Below are positions 24,956-34,765 of a DNA stretch of 64,000 nucleotides, piece by piece. The position numbers and the translations under genes were made by a program. The stretch is from Marinomonas gallaica (GTDB taxonomy: Bacteria; Pseudomonadota; Gammaproteobacteria; Pseudomonadales; Marinomonadaceae): the NCBI RefSeq assembly GCF_001639745.1, contig NZ_LTAX01000009.1, positions 1 through 64,000 on the forward strand, given 5' to 3'. Numbering within the stretch: the first letter of the stretch is position 1; the number at the start of each line of letters is the position of its first letter. The notes under the pieces are model-generated. The model was not told the origin of the DNA. It worked only from the letters and a program-made list of their open reading frames with translations, and searched no databases.

Positions 24956-25285
24956 ATGAACCATTCGCAATGGCTGGAACAAGAGTTTCCCGCGTTACTT
25001 TCTGAGTCCAATGCAGTTATCCAAGAGCTGATCGATCAAGCGAAGGAAAGAACGCGAAGACCTCGATACTTTCTGAACGGTATTATTATTCTGGTTTTAA
25101 TCAATGCTTTGTTTGTGTGGATATTGCCCACCGTTGTGGTAGCTCCTTATGAGTCTTGGGGGGAGTGGGCTTTGGTGATTGTGATTGTCTTGGCGGCTAA
25201 TATCATCAATCAAAAATTAGAAAATCGTCTGATTAGGTCTAAATTGAAAACGCTAGTGAATGAGCGTGGGCTGAAGACATCGTAA
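24956..25285 (+). CDS. Small two-helix membrane protein of unknown function
   Basis: A 109-residue protein. An N-terminal amphipathic and charged segment (to about residue 35, with ERTRRPR) precedes a hydrophobic hairpin: GIIILVLINALFVWILPTV and WALVIVIVLAANII. The C-terminus is basic. ATG 24956 has an excellent AGGAGGG site. No family is recognised. It may be an inner-membrane accessory protein; it stands alone between the Rossmann protein and the stress protein genes. Confidence 0.7.
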   Translation: MNHSQWLEQEFPALLSESNAVIQELIDQAKERTRRPRYFLNGIIILVLINALFVWILPTVVVAPYESWGEWALVIVIVLAANIINQKLENRLIRSKLKTLVNERGLKTS

Positions 25286-25394
25286 TCTTTACAGCGAGTA
25301 TGGTTTGTTGTTCTGCCAATCGTCTGCAATACTGAAGGTACACTCACCAACCAATTGGTTTAGAACATAGGGTTCTGACCTAGGAGGGGTTGAA

Positions 25395-25811
25395 ATGTAC
25401 ACTAAAATAATGGTGCCTGTAGATTTAGGGCATGTCGATCGATTAGAAAAAGCACTCAAAACGGCGGCTGATATGGCAAATCTTTATGATGTGCCAGTAT
25501 GTTATGTAGGAGTCTCCAGTTCTGTGCCAAGTAACATAGCGCATGGCTCTGCTGAGTTTACATCTATGATGACATCGTTTGGTCAAGAACAAGCTCAAAA
25601 ATACAGTTTATCCAATGTGACAGCAGCAGCCTATATTTGCCCTGATCCAACAGTAGATTTAGATGATGTGTTGATAAAAGCTGCTGTTGAAAATAATGCG
25701 GATTTGATTGTTATGGCATCTCATGTGCCGGGCCTTGCGGATCATATATTTGCTTCTAATGCAGGTTATGTTGCATCTTATTCAAAAATTTCAGTACTAG
25801 TGGTGCGTTAA
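25395..25811 (+). CDS. Universal stress protein (UspA family)
   Basis: A 138-residue cytosolic protein. YTKIMVPVDLGHVDRLEKALKTAADMA is the standard opening of the family and ENNADLIVMASHVPG the usual middle motif. The ATP-binding G-x2-G-x9-G(S/T) motif is only partly kept near the end (SNAGYVASYSKISVLVVR), so nucleotide binding is doubtful. It is likely induced in stress or growth arrest. ATG 25395 has AGGAGGG upstream at 25382-25388. Confidence 0.88.
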   Translation: MYTKIMVPVDLGHVDRLEKALKTAADMANLYDVPVCYVGVSSSVPSNIAHGSAEFTSMMTSFGQEQAQKYSLSNVTAAAYICPDPTVDLDDVLIKAAVENNADLIVMASHVPGLADHIFASNAGYVASYSKISVLVVR

Positions 25812-25988
25812 TATTTAATTTATCAGTCCTGCTTTTAAAAAGATCAAATGCTTTAGAGGAGTTGGGCGTTGTTAGCTGGGGCTAAGTGTTCAGCAGCGCA
25901 AAAGTGATATGTAATTTTAGTAGTTAAAGTTACTTCGATTCTGAGTTCACTTTTATTCTAAGCTTCGTCCCAGCTTTGGTTGCCATCA

Positions 25989-26993
25989 TTACGAATCAGA
26001 TAGTACTCCGATGATGGCGCCATCCTCGATTTTCTTTGCTGGGTCCTTGATCAGCTCTAACAGCATACTTACTGCTGATGCCCCCAATTCGTATGTGTCG
26101 TGGTGAACGCATGGGATCGGTCTTCCAAAAGCATTAGAATAAGGAATATCATCAATGCTCATGATATGTGCTTGATCAATACCTAGTTTTGCCTCCTGTA
26201 AAGCTTCCATTGCACCTATAGTAATCAAGATATTTAAACCAAAAATAGCTTCTGGTCGTTGCCCGCTTTTGATGCATTCTAGCATTGCGTTTTTTGATTT
26301 TTCTTTCTGGTAGTCGCCGTATTTAATTGTTAAGGAAATCGGTAGGGTGCAATCTTCTAGTGCTTTTTGAATGCCGTTAATACGATCAATTGTGATACAA
26401 GATTCTTTGGGGCCTGCTAATACAAGGATATTCTGGAACCCTTTTGAAAGTAATGACTTCATGGCTTTATAGCCACTGTTAAAATTGTCCAGATAGACAC
26501 CTGGAAAGCTTGAACATGAGATTTTCCGGTCAATTTGTACAACTGGAATTTGCGTGAGTTCGAGTTTATGTAAGTAAGCTGGCGTGTAGTCATCTGCATC
26601 GGATACAGCGGATAAAATAATGCCAGAAGCTTGATACCCCATCAGTGTTTCAATAGCTTTTCGCTCTAGCTCTTCGGAGCCATCTGTATCAAATAACATC
26701 AGAGAATAATTGTGAGATTTCGCGATACGATTGATGGCTTTAAATGTATGAGCGTAAAAAGGGTTGTCAATACTGGCAGTGACCAGTCCTATGATACGAC
26801 TCTCTTGGCTTTTTAGGTTACGCGCAATGGCATTAGGGACGTAGTGGAGCTCATGTGCAGCTGCCAATATTTTCTTAAGCGTTTCTTGCTTCACTTTTTC
26901 CGGAGTGTTCAGTGCGCGAGAGACGGTTATGGTAGTCATGCCAACTTTCCGGGCTACATCTGTAATGGTGGCTTTTTTTTTGTGTGTCGACAT
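25989..26993 (-). CDS. LacI family repressor of the pentitol regulon
   Basis: A 334-residue regulator. Residues 8-27 form the LacI helix-turn-helix (ITDVARKVGMTTITVSRAL), then the hinge HYVPNAIARNLKSQ, then a ribose-binding-protein-like effector domain (IIGLVTASIDNPFYAHTFKAI). ATG 26993 matches family starts; the open frame upstream to 27086 is discarded. It is divergent from a sugar ABC transporter operon, and the gap holds two copies of a LacI-type operator core (GTTAACGATAAC); a third copy sits before the second dehydrogenase gene at 34.7 kb. It probably represses both units and its own gene until the sugar alcohol or its ketose appears. Confidence 0.92.
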   Translation of the reverse strand: MSTHKKKATITDVARKVGMTTITVSRALNTPEKVKQETLKKILAAAHELHYVPNAIARNLKSQESRIIGLVTASIDNPFYAHTFKAINRIAKSHNYSLMLFDTDGSEELERKAIETLMGYQASGIILSAVSDADDYTPAYLHKLELTQIPVVQIDRKISCSSFPGVYLDNFNSGYKAMKSLLSKGFQNILVLAGPKESCITIDRINGIQKALEDCTLPISLTIKYGDYQKEKSKNAMLECIKSGQRPEAIFGLNILITIGAMEALQEAKLGIDQAHIMSIDDIPYSNAFGRPIPCVHHDTYELGASAVSMLLELIKDPAKKIEDGAIIGVLSDS

Positions 26994-27042
26994 AATTAAT
27001 ATTCTATATTGTTGAGGCGAAAAAACTGTGTTAAGTTTTAAA

Positions 27043-27059
27043 AAGTTAACGATAACATT
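27043..27059. promoter_or_regulatory. LacI-type operator 1
   Basis: AAGTTAACGATAACATT holds the core GTTAACGATAAC at 27045-27056, 50 bases before the repressor start. It is the same core as the site at 27155, exactly 110 bases apart. Confidence 0.75.
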
Positions 27060-27150
27060 GCGGTAAAAGTTGAGCAATTGAATCATTCGTCTTACTTATG
27101 AAGTATGTCCATAATAAGATTTTGAGGATTTTGTCCTTTTTTTTGAAGTG

Positions 27151-27170
27151 CAATGTTAACGATAACATTG
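27151..27170. promoter_or_regulatory. LacI-type operator 2
   Basis: CAATGTTAACGATAACATTG is a 20-bp palindrome with only the central pair unmatched, as in PurR/RbsR-like operators. It lies 41 bases before the binding-protein start, where a bound repressor would cover the promoter or first transcribed bases. Confidence 0.8.
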
Positions 27171-27210
27171 AAAAACCCTTACTCTAAAAATAATTAAAGG
27201 TGACCTATCA

Positions 27211-28134
27211 ATGTCTACTTCAAAAAAAACTATGTGTTCTATCGCTGCAGGTGTCGGTTTGGCCGTTGCGTCCATGTCTAGCGCCTATGCGGCAGATACA
27301 CTTAAGATCGGTATGTCTTTTCAAGAATTAAATAACGAATATTTCGTCGTGATGAAAGAAGCCTTGGAAGAAGCCGCTGATTCGATTGGGGCTGAAGTTA
27401 TCATTACCGACGCCCACCATGATGTCTCGAAGCAAATCAACGATGTTGAAGATATGATTCAACGTGGTGTAGATATTATTTTGTTGAACCCTACGGATTC
27501 GGTCAGTATTGAATCAGCCGTGCTTACCGCTCACGAAGCTGGTGTTGTGACGGTCGCCGTTGATGCACAAGCACAAGGTCCATTGGACTCCTTTGTTGGC
27601 TCTAAAAACTATGATGCCGGTTATATGGCGTGCCAATATTTGGGTAAGAATCTTAATGGTAAAGGTGATGTCGCGATTCTGGATGGTATTCCTGTGGTAC
27701 CGATCTTGGAACGTGTGCGTGGTTGTAAAGATGCCATTGCGGAATTTCCAGGTATGAAAATTGTCGCTGTACAAAATGGTAAACAAGAGCGCAGCCTGTC
27801 TATGACCGTGACCGAAAACATGTTGCAAGCAAACCCTAACTTAGCAGGACTGTTCAGTGTTAACGATACTGGTGCTCTAGGCGCACTTACCGCAATTGAA
27901 TCAAATGGTTCCGATGTCAAGCTGGTGAGTGTTGATGGTAATCCAGAAGCTGTTAAAACAATCGCTGATGGCAACGAACATTTTATTGCAACCTCCGCAC
28001 AATACCCACGTGACCAAGTTCGCCTCGGCTTAGGCATAGCTTTGGCTAAGCTGTGGGGTTCAAATGTACCTAAAACGGTACCTGTAGACGTCGATTTGAT
28101 CGACCGCGAAAACGCAGCAGATTTCCACTGGTAA
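27211..28134 (+). CDS. Sugar ABC transporter periplasmic binding protein (RbsB-like)
   Basis: A 307-residue protein with a signal peptide ending SSAYA-AD at residues 27-28. The mature protein opens DTLKIGMSFQELNNEYFVVMKEALEEAA and has DAHHDVSKQINDVEDMIQRGVDIILLNPTDS, the ribose/xylose-binding protein pattern (periplasmic-binding-protein domain 4). It captures a pentose or pentitol and hands it to the ATPase/permease pair encoded downstream. ATG 27211 follows AAAGGTGA. A stem-loop after its stop probably keeps its message more abundant than that of the membrane parts. Confidence 0.92.
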   Translation: MSTSKKTMCSIAAGVGLAVASMSSAYAADTLKIGMSFQELNNEYFVVMKEALEEAADSIGAEVIITDAHHDVSKQINDVEDMIQRGVDIILLNPTDSVSIESAVLTAHEAGVVTVAVDAQAQGPLDSFVGSKNYDAGYMACQYLGKNLNGKGDVAILDGIPVVPILERVRGCKDAIAEFPGMKIVAVQNGKQERSLSMTVTENMLQANPNLAGLFSVNDTGALGALTAIESNGSDVKLVSVDGNPEAVKTIADGNEHFIATSAQYPRDQVRLGLGIALAKLWGSNVPKTVPVDVDLIDRENAADFHW

Positions 28135-28143
28135 TCTCTCTTA

Positions 28144-28174
28144 GCCCTCTTCAGTGAAGCATACTGAGGAGGGC
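28144..28174 (+). promoter_or_regulatory. Intercistronic stem-loop after the binding-protein gene
   Basis: GCCCTCTTCAGT (28144-28155) pairs with ACTGAGGAGGGC (28163-28174), one G-T pair, just after the stop codon and before the ATPase gene. Such hairpins often cause partial termination or stabilise the first cistron. Confidence 0.65.
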
Positions 28175-28205
28175 GCTTTCGTAATTTGTTTATAGGTACA
28201 GTGTT

Positions 28206-29714
28206 ATGAATAGTAGCCTTCTTAAGCTTGAGCAAATATCTAAGAACTTTCCTGGCGTTAAAGCCTTATCAGATATGAGTTTGTCATTAGATTCTGGCGA
28301 GATTTTAGCCTTGCTAGGCGAAAATGGTGCAGGCAAATCAACACTGATGAAAGTTCTGTGTGGTATTTACCAGCCGGATTCGGGGCATATCTACATTGAT
28401 GGTAAGCCGATGGTCTTTGCTAACTATCACAATGCCATTGAGGCAGGGATCGGCATCATTTTTCAAGAATTTAGCCTAATTCCTTATCTTAACTCTGTGG
28501 AAAATATCTTTCTAGGTCGTGAAGTCACTAATAGGTTGGGGCTCATGCGGACGGCAGAGATGAGAAAAGAAGCAGAAGCGCTGTTTGAGCGTTTAGGTGT
28601 TTCTATCGACTTAGACAAACCTGTGGCACATTTGAGTGTGGCAGAGCAGCAGTTTGTCGAAATCGCGAAGGCATTGGCGTTGGATGCTCGTATCTTAGTA
28701 TTGGACGAGCCGACTGCCACACTTACGCCCAGTGAAGCAGAGCATTTATTTAAGATCATGCGAGAGCTGAAATCACAAGGTGTTGGCATGATCTTTATTT
28801 CCCACCACATGGAAGAGATCTTCGCCATTTGTGATCGCATTGTCGTGCTGCGGGATGGACAACCTATTGGTGAAGCAGATACACAAAAAACCAGTGTAGA
28901 CGAATTAGTCGAGATGATGGTTGGCCGAAAAGTTGAGAGCAGTTTTCCCGCAAAAAATGATCATAAAGAGGATCATGAAATTGTCATTCATGCGAAAGCT
29001 ATTCAACTTGAAAAAGACACACCCATCAATCAGTTCGAGTTACGTAAAGGTGAAATTCTTGGTTTTGCCGGCCTTGTAGGGTCCGGACGAACTGAGCTTG
29101 CAATGGGATTAATTGGCGCTACGCCAGTACATCATAAAGAGATAGAAATGCACGGCGTCGCCGTGAAACTGGACAGTCCGGCTGCTTCACTCTTAGCGGG
29201 GATTGGTATTTTACCCGAAAGCCGCAAAACGGAGGGATTGATCTTACCTTTCTCTATCCGCGAGAACATTAGTATCAACAACTTGGCTAAACACACCTCT
29301 AAAATTGGTTGGATTGATCAAAGAGATGAAGCAGACAACATCACTGCATTGATCGAAAAAGTTCGTGTAAAAGCCCCAGGGGCAGAGTCAATCGTTGGCA
29401 ACCTCAGTGGGGGTAATCAACAAAAAGTGGTGATTGCTCGCTGGTTAAATCATGACTGTCGAGTGTTGATCTTTGATGAGCCGACACGGGGGATAGATGT
29501 TGGTGCTAAAGCGGAAATCTATCGTTTGATGCGCGGTCTGACGGAAATGGGTGTTTCGATCATTATGATTTCGTCCGAACTGCCTGAAGTTGTGGGTATC
29601 AGCGATCGTGTTGCTGTTTTTAAACAGGGCGAGATCGTGCAAACCTTATCCGGTGCTGACGTTAATTCGAATGAGATTATGCGTTATGCAACAGGAGGCG
29701 CCAGCCATGAATAA
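28206..29714 (+). CDS. Sugar ABC transporter ATP-binding protein (RbsA-like, double domain)
   Basis: A 502-residue protein with two ABC ATPase halves. The first has Walker [10 protein letters not shown] (residues 39-47), signature LSVAEQQ and Walker B ILVLDEP; the second has the degenerate Walker [11 protein letters not shown], signature LSGGNQQKV and [17 protein letters not shown], as in RbsA, XylG and AraG. It energises import through the permease encoded next, whose start overlaps its stop by eight bases. ATG 28206. Confidence 0.94.
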   Translation: MNSSLLKLEQISKNFPGVKALSDMSLSLDSGEILALLGENGAGKSTLMKVLCGIYQPDSGHIYIDGKPMVFANYHNAIEAGIGIIFQEFSLIPYLNSVENIFLGREVTNRLGLMRTAEMRKEAEALFERLGVSIDLDKPVAHLSVAEQQFVEIAKALALDARILVLDEPTATLTPSEAEHLFKIMRELKSQGVGMIFISHHMEEIFAICDRIVVLRDGQPIGEADTQKTSVDELVEMMVGRKVESSFPAKNDHKEDHEIVIHAKAIQLEKDTPINQFELRKGEILGFAGLVGSGRTELAMGLIGATPVHHKEIEMHGVAVKLDSPAASLLAGIGILPESRKTEGLILPFSIRENISINNLAKHTSKIGWIDQRDEADNITALIEKVRVKAPGAESIVGNLSGGNQQKVVIARWLNHDCRVLIFDEPTRGIDVGAKAEIYRLMRGLTEMGVSIIMISSELPEVVGISDRVAVFKQGEIVQTLSGADVNSNEIMRYATGGASHE

Positions 29715-30696
29715 TACCTTGCAAAATACTAACAAGACTCAAGGAAAACATTCCATGAATACGCAGCTAGCTCGGTGGCGACAGTCGCCTATCTTTTACC
29801 CCTTGTTGGGTTTCATTGTCATTTTTATTGCTATGGCATTTGTGAATGATAATTTTTTAACCACGAACAACCTCAGTAACGTGGCTCGACAAGTATCAAT
29901 TAACGCCATCATCGCTGTAGGCATGACCTGTGCCATTTTGACTGGCGGCATCGATCTATCAGTCGGTGCGGTCATGGCATTGTCAGGCACCGTCGCGGCG
30001 GGCTTAATGATGATGGGCTTGCCGCCTGAGTTGGCCATTCTAGGTTGCTTAATTGTTGGCGGTCTATTTGGTGCTGGCAATGGTGCGTTTGTAGCGTATG
30101 CCAAAATGCCTCCCATCATTGTCACATTAGCCACTATGGGGATTGCGCGAGGCTTAGCGCTAATTTATACCGGTGGTTATCCTATTTCGGGGTTACCCAA
30201 AGACTTTTCTTTTCTTGGTCGTGGCGAATTTATGGGCATTCAATCGCCCATTATTGTCATGATAATTGTCTATATCATTGCCTTTGTGATTCTAAATAAG
30301 ACACCTATTGGGCGTTATATCTATGCCATTGGTGGTAATGAAGAGGCAACCCGTTTAAGCGGTGTTCGTGTTAAGCGCTACAAAATGCTGGTGTATACCC
30401 TATCTGGTGTGACGGCCGCCATTGCCGGCATTGTACTGACGTCACGTTTAATGAGCGGTCAACCCAACATGGGTGTTGGCTTTGAACTGGATGCGATTGC
30501 TGCAGTAGTCTTGGGCGGCACCGCTATTGCCGGCGGACGTGGAGCGATTATTGGCACTTTAATCGGTGCCATGATGCTAGGCGTTCTGAATAATGGCCTC
30601 AATTTAATGGGTGTTTCACCGTACGTGCAAAACGTGATTAAGGGCGGCATCATTCTGTTGGCCATCTACATTAGCAGATCGCGCGACAGCAAATAA
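29707..30696 (+). CDS. Sugar ABC transporter permease (RbsC-like)
   Basis: A 329-residue inner-membrane protein with about nine helices of the BPD_transp_2 family. Typical patches: [30 protein letters not shown] and [32 protein letters not shown] 29707, inside the ATPase gene end, has AGGAGG at 29693-29698; the frame open further upstream is only the ATPase gene in another phase. It forms the membrane channel for the imported sugar alcohol. Confidence 0.93.
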   Translation: MNNTLQNTNKTQGKHSMNTQLARWRQSPIFYPLLGFIVIFIAMAFVNDNFLTTNNLSNVARQVSINAIIAVGMTCAILTGGIDLSVGAVMALSGTVAAGLMMMGLPPELAILGCLIVGGLFGAGNGAFVAYAKMPPIIVTLATMGIARGLALIYTGGYPISGLPKDFSFLGRGEFMGIQSPIIVMIIVYIIAFVILNKTPIGRYIYAIGGNEEATRLSGVRVKRYKMLVYTLSGVTAAIAGIVLTSRLMSGQPNMGVGFELDAIAAVVLGGTAIAGGRGAIIGTLIGAMMLGVLNNGLNLMGVSPYVQNVIKGGIILLAIYISRSRDSK

Positions 30697-30773
30697 CCCC
30701 CATAAGACACAAGGTATTGTGCAGCGTCACAACCCCCCTTGTGCAGATGTTAATTAATTACGAGGTGTAGCGA

Positions 30774-32321
30774 ATGGAGCACGTTATTGGCGTTGATATT
30801 GGTACCCAGAGTACCAAAGCGCTGTTGGTGTCCAAAGATGGCCGTATTGTTGCGCAGGCGTCGCACAGCTATCAGGTTGACCAACCAAAACAAATGTGGG
30901 CTGAGCAGTGGCCCGATGTTTGGATGGACGCAGTTAAGCATACGATCAAAGGCGTATTAGCGAAAGCCAATGTGCAAGCAAGCGACATAAAAGCACTTTG
31001 TGTAAGCAGCTTATACGGTGGCTCAGGAATTCCTGTGGATCAGCATATAAAACCGCTCTATCCATGCTTGATTTGGATGGACCGCCGTGCAGATAAAGAG
31101 GTGCAGTTTGTGCGTGAATCGCTTGATTTAGAGCAGTTGCAGACAATCACTGGTAATGGCGTTGATAGTTATCACGGCTTTACAAAAATGCTCTGGCTTA
31201 AACACAATTGCCCAGATGTCTGGAATAAAACGCATCTTTTCCTGCCACCAAACAGTTACATTCAATATTTGCTGACTGGAGAGATCGCCGTTGACCATAG
31301 CTCTGCCGGTAACATTGGTGGCGTCTATGACATGCAGCAGCGCACTTGGTCAGCGACGCTATTAGAGCAATTAGGCATACCTGAACGTATGATGCCGCCG
31401 CGGTTAGTGGCGTCAAATGAAGTTGTGGGTGGCATGCTCGAGTCGATGGCGTTGGAACTTGGCCTAGTACCGGGTACACCGGTGGTAGCTGGTGGCGTTG
31501 ATGCGGCGGTGGCAACGTTGGCCGCGGGGGTTACTGAACCTGGTAATCATGTAGCGATGATCGGCACCAGTATGTGTTGGGGCTTTATCAATACGGATGT
31601 AGACGCCAAAAATGGTCTCGTCAGTATGCCTTATGTGACCAATGCAGAATCGTATAACTATATGTTTGGCGGCGCCATAACGGCGGGCGCCTCGATCAGT
31701 TGGTTTCGTGAGCAGTTTTGCCAGGAAGAAAAACAAGCCGCGGATCTTTTGGATGGCGTGGATGTTCATGAATTGCTTGAACTACAAGCCGCAAAAACGG
31801 CCGCCGGTGCGAATGGGGTTTTGTTCTTGCCGTATTTAATGGGCGAACGCAGTCCTATTTGGGACAGCAATGCTACAGGTACATTCGTCGGCTTATCTTT
31901 GTATCACAAAAAGGCGCATCTATATCGTGCCGTATTAGAAGGCGTCACATTTGCTTTGCGCCACAATATTGAGTGTGGGCAGCGTGCAGCAAAACATTTA
32001 GACGATCGTTTAATCGTCGTGGGCGGCGCAGCGCATTCTAGTCTTTGGATGCAAATCATTGCAGATATTACCAACTTTGAGATCTACACCATCGAGCAAG
32101 AAGTCGAAGCCCCATTAGGCGCGGCATTTCTTGCGGCGGACGCGATCGGTTTGATTGATGACGCCGGTAAGATTAAAGACTGGTGCCAATTAAGACATCG
32201 TGCTACTCCGAATCACGACAATCGTGAGCGCTACGATGAAACCTTCGCAGTCTATAAACAACTGTATCTTGACATGAAAGACAGCATGCATCGCTTAAAG
32301 CATATCGCTAATCGCGAATAA
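30774..32321 (+). CDS. FGGY family pentulose kinase 1
   Basis: A 515-residue carbohydrate kinase. The ATPase-fold opening GVDIGTQSTKALLV, the substrate loop SSLYGGSGIPVD-x-LIWMDRRA, MIGTSMCWG and the C-terminal VVGGAAHSSLWMQIIADI are FGGY hallmarks; length is normal. It phosphorylates a ketopentose made by the dehydrogenases of the same cluster. With a ribitol-dehydrogenase-like and an L-xylulose-reductase-like gene nearby, D-ribulose or L-xylulose are the likely substrates. It differs clearly from the second kinase, so the two probably serve different ketoses. ATG 30774 has GAGGTG before it. Confidence 0.9.
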   Translation: MEHVIGVDIGTQSTKALLVSKDGRIVAQASHSYQVDQPKQMWAEQWPDVWMDAVKHTIKGVLAKANVQASDIKALCVSSLYGGSGIPVDQHIKPLYPCLIWMDRRADKEVQFVRESLDLEQLQTITGNGVDSYHGFTKMLWLKHNCPDVWNKTHLFLPPNSYIQYLLTGEIAVDHSSAGNIGGVYDMQQRTWSATLLEQLGIPERMMPPRLVASNEVVGGMLESMALELGLVPGTPVVAGGVDAAVATLAAGVTEPGNHVAMIGTSMCWGFINTDVDAKNGLVSMPYVTNAESYNYMFGGAITAGASISWFREQFCQEEKQAADLLDGVDVHELLELQAAKTAAGANGVLFLPYLMGERSPIWDSNATGTFVGLSLYHKKAHLYRAVLEGVTFALRHNIECGQRAAKHLDDRLIVVGGAAHSSLWMQIIADITNFEIYTIEQEVEAPLGAAFLAADAIGLIDDAGKIKDWCQLRHRATPNHDNRERYDETFAVYKQLYLDMKDSMHRLKHIANRE

Positions 32322-32380
32322 TGCTTGACGTTTTAAGGTGTGGGACATGATTAAGCAAGATAGTTTTATGAGGTAACAAC

Positions 32381-33880
32381 ATGATGTATCTAGGTGTGGA
32401 TTGCGGTACGCAAAGTACCAAGGTCGTCGTATTTGATACGCAAAAAGCAGCCGTGATTGCGCAAGGAGAATCGCCTCATGAGTTAATTGGAGGAGGTAAT
32501 GGCCGTCAAGAGCAGCACCCAAAATGGTGGATTCAGGCGTTTCGCGAGGCCTTTCAAAACGCCTTATCTGGAGGCGAATTTCAGGCAACGGATATCGATG
32601 CTGTCGGCGTCTCGGGCCAACAGCATGGCTTGGTGGTGCTAGATGATGCAGGGGACGTGATTCGTCCAGCGAAGCTTTGGTGTGATACCGAAACGGCTGA
32701 ACAAAATGCTGAAATCGTTGCTACATTGGGTGGCACAAAGGGTTGCATCGACACATTGGGGTTGGCGGTAGCGACCGGCTATACCGCCTCTAAGTTGCTC
32801 TGGCTCAAGCAAAATGAACCGGATAACTTTGCTCAGGTTGCGCATATTTTGTTGCCCCATGATTACCTGAATTATTGGTTAACCGGTGAATACGTTATGG
32901 AGTACGGTGATGCATCGGGAACTGGTTTGCTGAACATTCGGCAACGTTGCTGGTCCGATGCCGCACTTGCCACGATTGATGATCCTGATCGACTTCGAGT
33001 CATGCTGCCAACTCTGATTGAAGCACAGCAAGCGGTGGGGACAGTGCGCTCAGAAGTTAGTCTGGAATTGGGCTTGCGTGACGATGTATTGGTGTCCAGT
33101 GGTGGCGGTGACAATATGATGGGGGCCATTGGTACGGGGAATATTGAGCAAGGAGTGGTAACCGCCAGTTTAGGAACGTCCGGTACGCTTTATGCCTATA
33201 GCGATCAAGCGCCTGATATCAAGCATCCTTTAATTGCGCCATTTTGCTCGTCGTCTAATGGTTGGCTGCTACTAATCTGCACCATGAATCTGACAGGCGC
33301 GGTGAATCACTATCGTGATTTATTCGGCTGGAATCTGACGCAGATGCAGCAAGCGGTTGAGCGTTCGCCCATTGGTGCGCAAGGGTTAACTTTGTTGCCA
33401 TTTTTGAATGGTGAACGCGTCCCAGCGTTACCCAATAGTAGTGCCAGTTTACTGGGGATGAACGCTGATAATTTAACCCCTGACAATATTATGCGCTCAG
33501 CTTTGGAAGGCGTCACCTTTGGTTTGCGTTTAGGGATGGATCTGTTGCGCGGGTCAGGCATTGATAGTCAGCAGTTACGCTTAATTGGCGGTGGTGCAAA
33601 CAGTTCGCTCTGGCGCCAGATGATGGCCGATGTGATGAACTGTCCAGTGGTCTGTCCGACGTCAACGGAATCTGCTGCGTTAGGCGCGGCGATCCAAGCA
33701 CATTGGTGTCACTTGAATCAACAAGGGCAATTTACCTCACTTAAAGCATTGTGCGAGCGCTTTTCAACACTGAATACTGATCAAGCCGTGTCGCCGAATC
33801 CTGACAATGTGGCGCGTTATGAACAAGCCTATCAGCGTTACCGTCAACAGTTGCTGGCGCTGTATCCAGAAAGTATCTGA
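32381..33880 (+). CDS. FGGY family pentulose kinase 2 (xylulokinase-like)
   Basis: A 499-residue kinase closer to XylB: YLGVDCGTQSTKVVVFD, GVSGQQHGLVVLDDAGDVIRPAKLWCDTET (the SGQ(Q/M)HG and W-D-T motifs of xylulokinases), SLGTSGTLYAYSD and LIGGGANSSLWRQMMADV. It would convert D-xylulose to D-xylulose 5-phosphate for the pentose phosphate pathway. One oddity is that the usual catalytic GG(G/A)DN loop is present (SGGGDNMMGAIG), so activity is expected. ATG 32381 lies 59 bases after kinase 1. Confidence 0.9.
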   Translation: MMYLGVDCGTQSTKVVVFDTQKAAVIAQGESPHELIGGGNGRQEQHPKWWIQAFREAFQNALSGGEFQATDIDAVGVSGQQHGLVVLDDAGDVIRPAKLWCDTETAEQNAEIVATLGGTKGCIDTLGLAVATGYTASKLLWLKQNEPDNFAQVAHILLPHDYLNYWLTGEYVMEYGDASGTGLLNIRQRCWSDAALATIDDPDRLRVMLPTLIEAQQAVGTVRSEVSLELGLRDDVLVSSGGGDNMMGAIGTGNIEQGVVTASLGTSGTLYAYSDQAPDIKHPLIAPFCSSSNGWLLLICTMNLTGAVNHYRDLFGWNLTQMQQAVERSPIGAQGLTLLPFLNGERVPALPNSSASLLGMNADNLTPDNIMRSALEGVTFGLRLGMDLLRGSGIDSQQLRLIGGGANSSLWRQMMADVMNCPVVCPTSTESAALGAAIQAHWCHLNQQGQFTSLKALCERFSTLNTDQAVSPNPDNVARYEQAYQRYRQQLLALYPESI

Positions 33881-33891
33881 GGAGAGTTTAA

Positions 33892-34623
33892 ATGTTTGAA
33901 GACTTAAAAGGAAAAGCCATTGTGGTGACTGGAGCCAGTAGCGGCATTGGTTGGTTTACGGTTGAACAATTATGTTTGGTCGGAGCGGAGGTAACCGCAG
34001 TGGCGCGCAACGCGCAAAAACTGAGTGAGCTCCGTGACTTAACTGGTTGCCATGTGATTGCCGCAGACTTAGCTGACATGGCAGGTATTGAAAAAGTCGA
34101 TGCTGAACTTGATCGAGTGGATGGGTTGGTTAACTGTGCAGGGTTAGCCATATTAGAGTCGTGTGTGGATGTCACGGACAGCGCATTTGATCAGCAAATG
34201 GCAATCAATGCGCGTGCAACGGCCATGATGAGTAAATTAGTCGCCCGTCGTATGATCGCGCAACAACAAGGGGGGGCGATCGTTAACGTTTCCAGTCAAG
34301 CTTCATTGGCGTCCTTAACAGACCACTTGAGTTACAGTGCTTCTAAAGGGGCAATGGATGCAATGACACGCGTGATGTGTGCCGAATGGGGCCCTCATAA
34401 CATTCGCGTTAACAGCGTCAATCCGACTGTTACATTAACGCCGATGGCAAAAGTTGGATGGAGCGATCCACAAAAAGCAGCAGCGATGACAAGTCGCATC
34501 CCGTTAGGCCGCTTTGCTGAACCTTTAGAAGTAGTGCAGCCAATTATGTTTTTGCTAGGCAGTGCTGCAAGCATGATTTCCGGTGTCGCACTGCCAATTG
34601 ATGGTGGTTTCGTTGCGGGGTAG
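33892..34623 (+). CDS. Short-chain dehydrogenase, L-xylulose-reductase-like
   Basis: A 243-residue classical SDR: cofactor loop TGASSGIGWF, NCAGLA, catalytic serine in VNVSSQASLAS and YSASKGAMD. The stretch VNSVNPTVTLTPMAKVGWSD followed by IPLGRFAEPLEVVQPIMFLL strongly resembles dicarbonyl/L-xylulose reductase, which interconverts xylitol and L-xylulose with NADP(H). In this cluster it more likely runs as a pentitol or ketopentose oxidoreductase in catabolism. ATG 33892 with GGAGAG upstream, 11 bases after kinase 2, so co-transcribed. Confidence 0.87.
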   Translation: MFEDLKGKAIVVTGASSGIGWFTVEQLCLVGAEVTAVARNAQKLSELRDLTGCHVIAADLADMAGIEKVDAELDRVDGLVNCAGLAILESCVDVTDSAFDQQMAINARATAMMSKLVARRMIAQQQGGAIVNVSSQASLASLTDHLSYSASKGAMDAMTRVMCAEWGPHNIRVNSVNPTVTLTPMAKVGWSDPQKAAAMTSRIPLGRFAEPLEVVQPIMFLLGSAASMISGVALPIDGGFVAG

Positions 34624-34655
34624 CGCGTTCTAGAGTCCCTTGAATCTATTTTTTT

Positions 34656-34687
34656 ATGACAATATGTTAACGATAACACATTGTCAT
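34656..34687. promoter_or_regulatory. LacI-type operator 3 inside a larger palindrome
   Basis: TGTTAACGATAACA (34665-34678) carries the same core as the two operators in the repressor gap. It is framed by ATGACAAT (34656-34663) and ATTGTCAT (34680-34687), perfect complements, so the site may also fold as a hairpin that ends the upstream message. It precedes the ribitol-dehydrogenase-like gene by 79 bases and suggests that this gene has its own regulated promoter. Confidence 0.75.
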
Positions 34688-34765
34688 GCTTGACAGCTGC
34701 TGCGTTAAAAGCAGCGTATTAATAAGAAAATCTCAGCGAATGAGAGTCAAAATTAGGAGTTTAGT

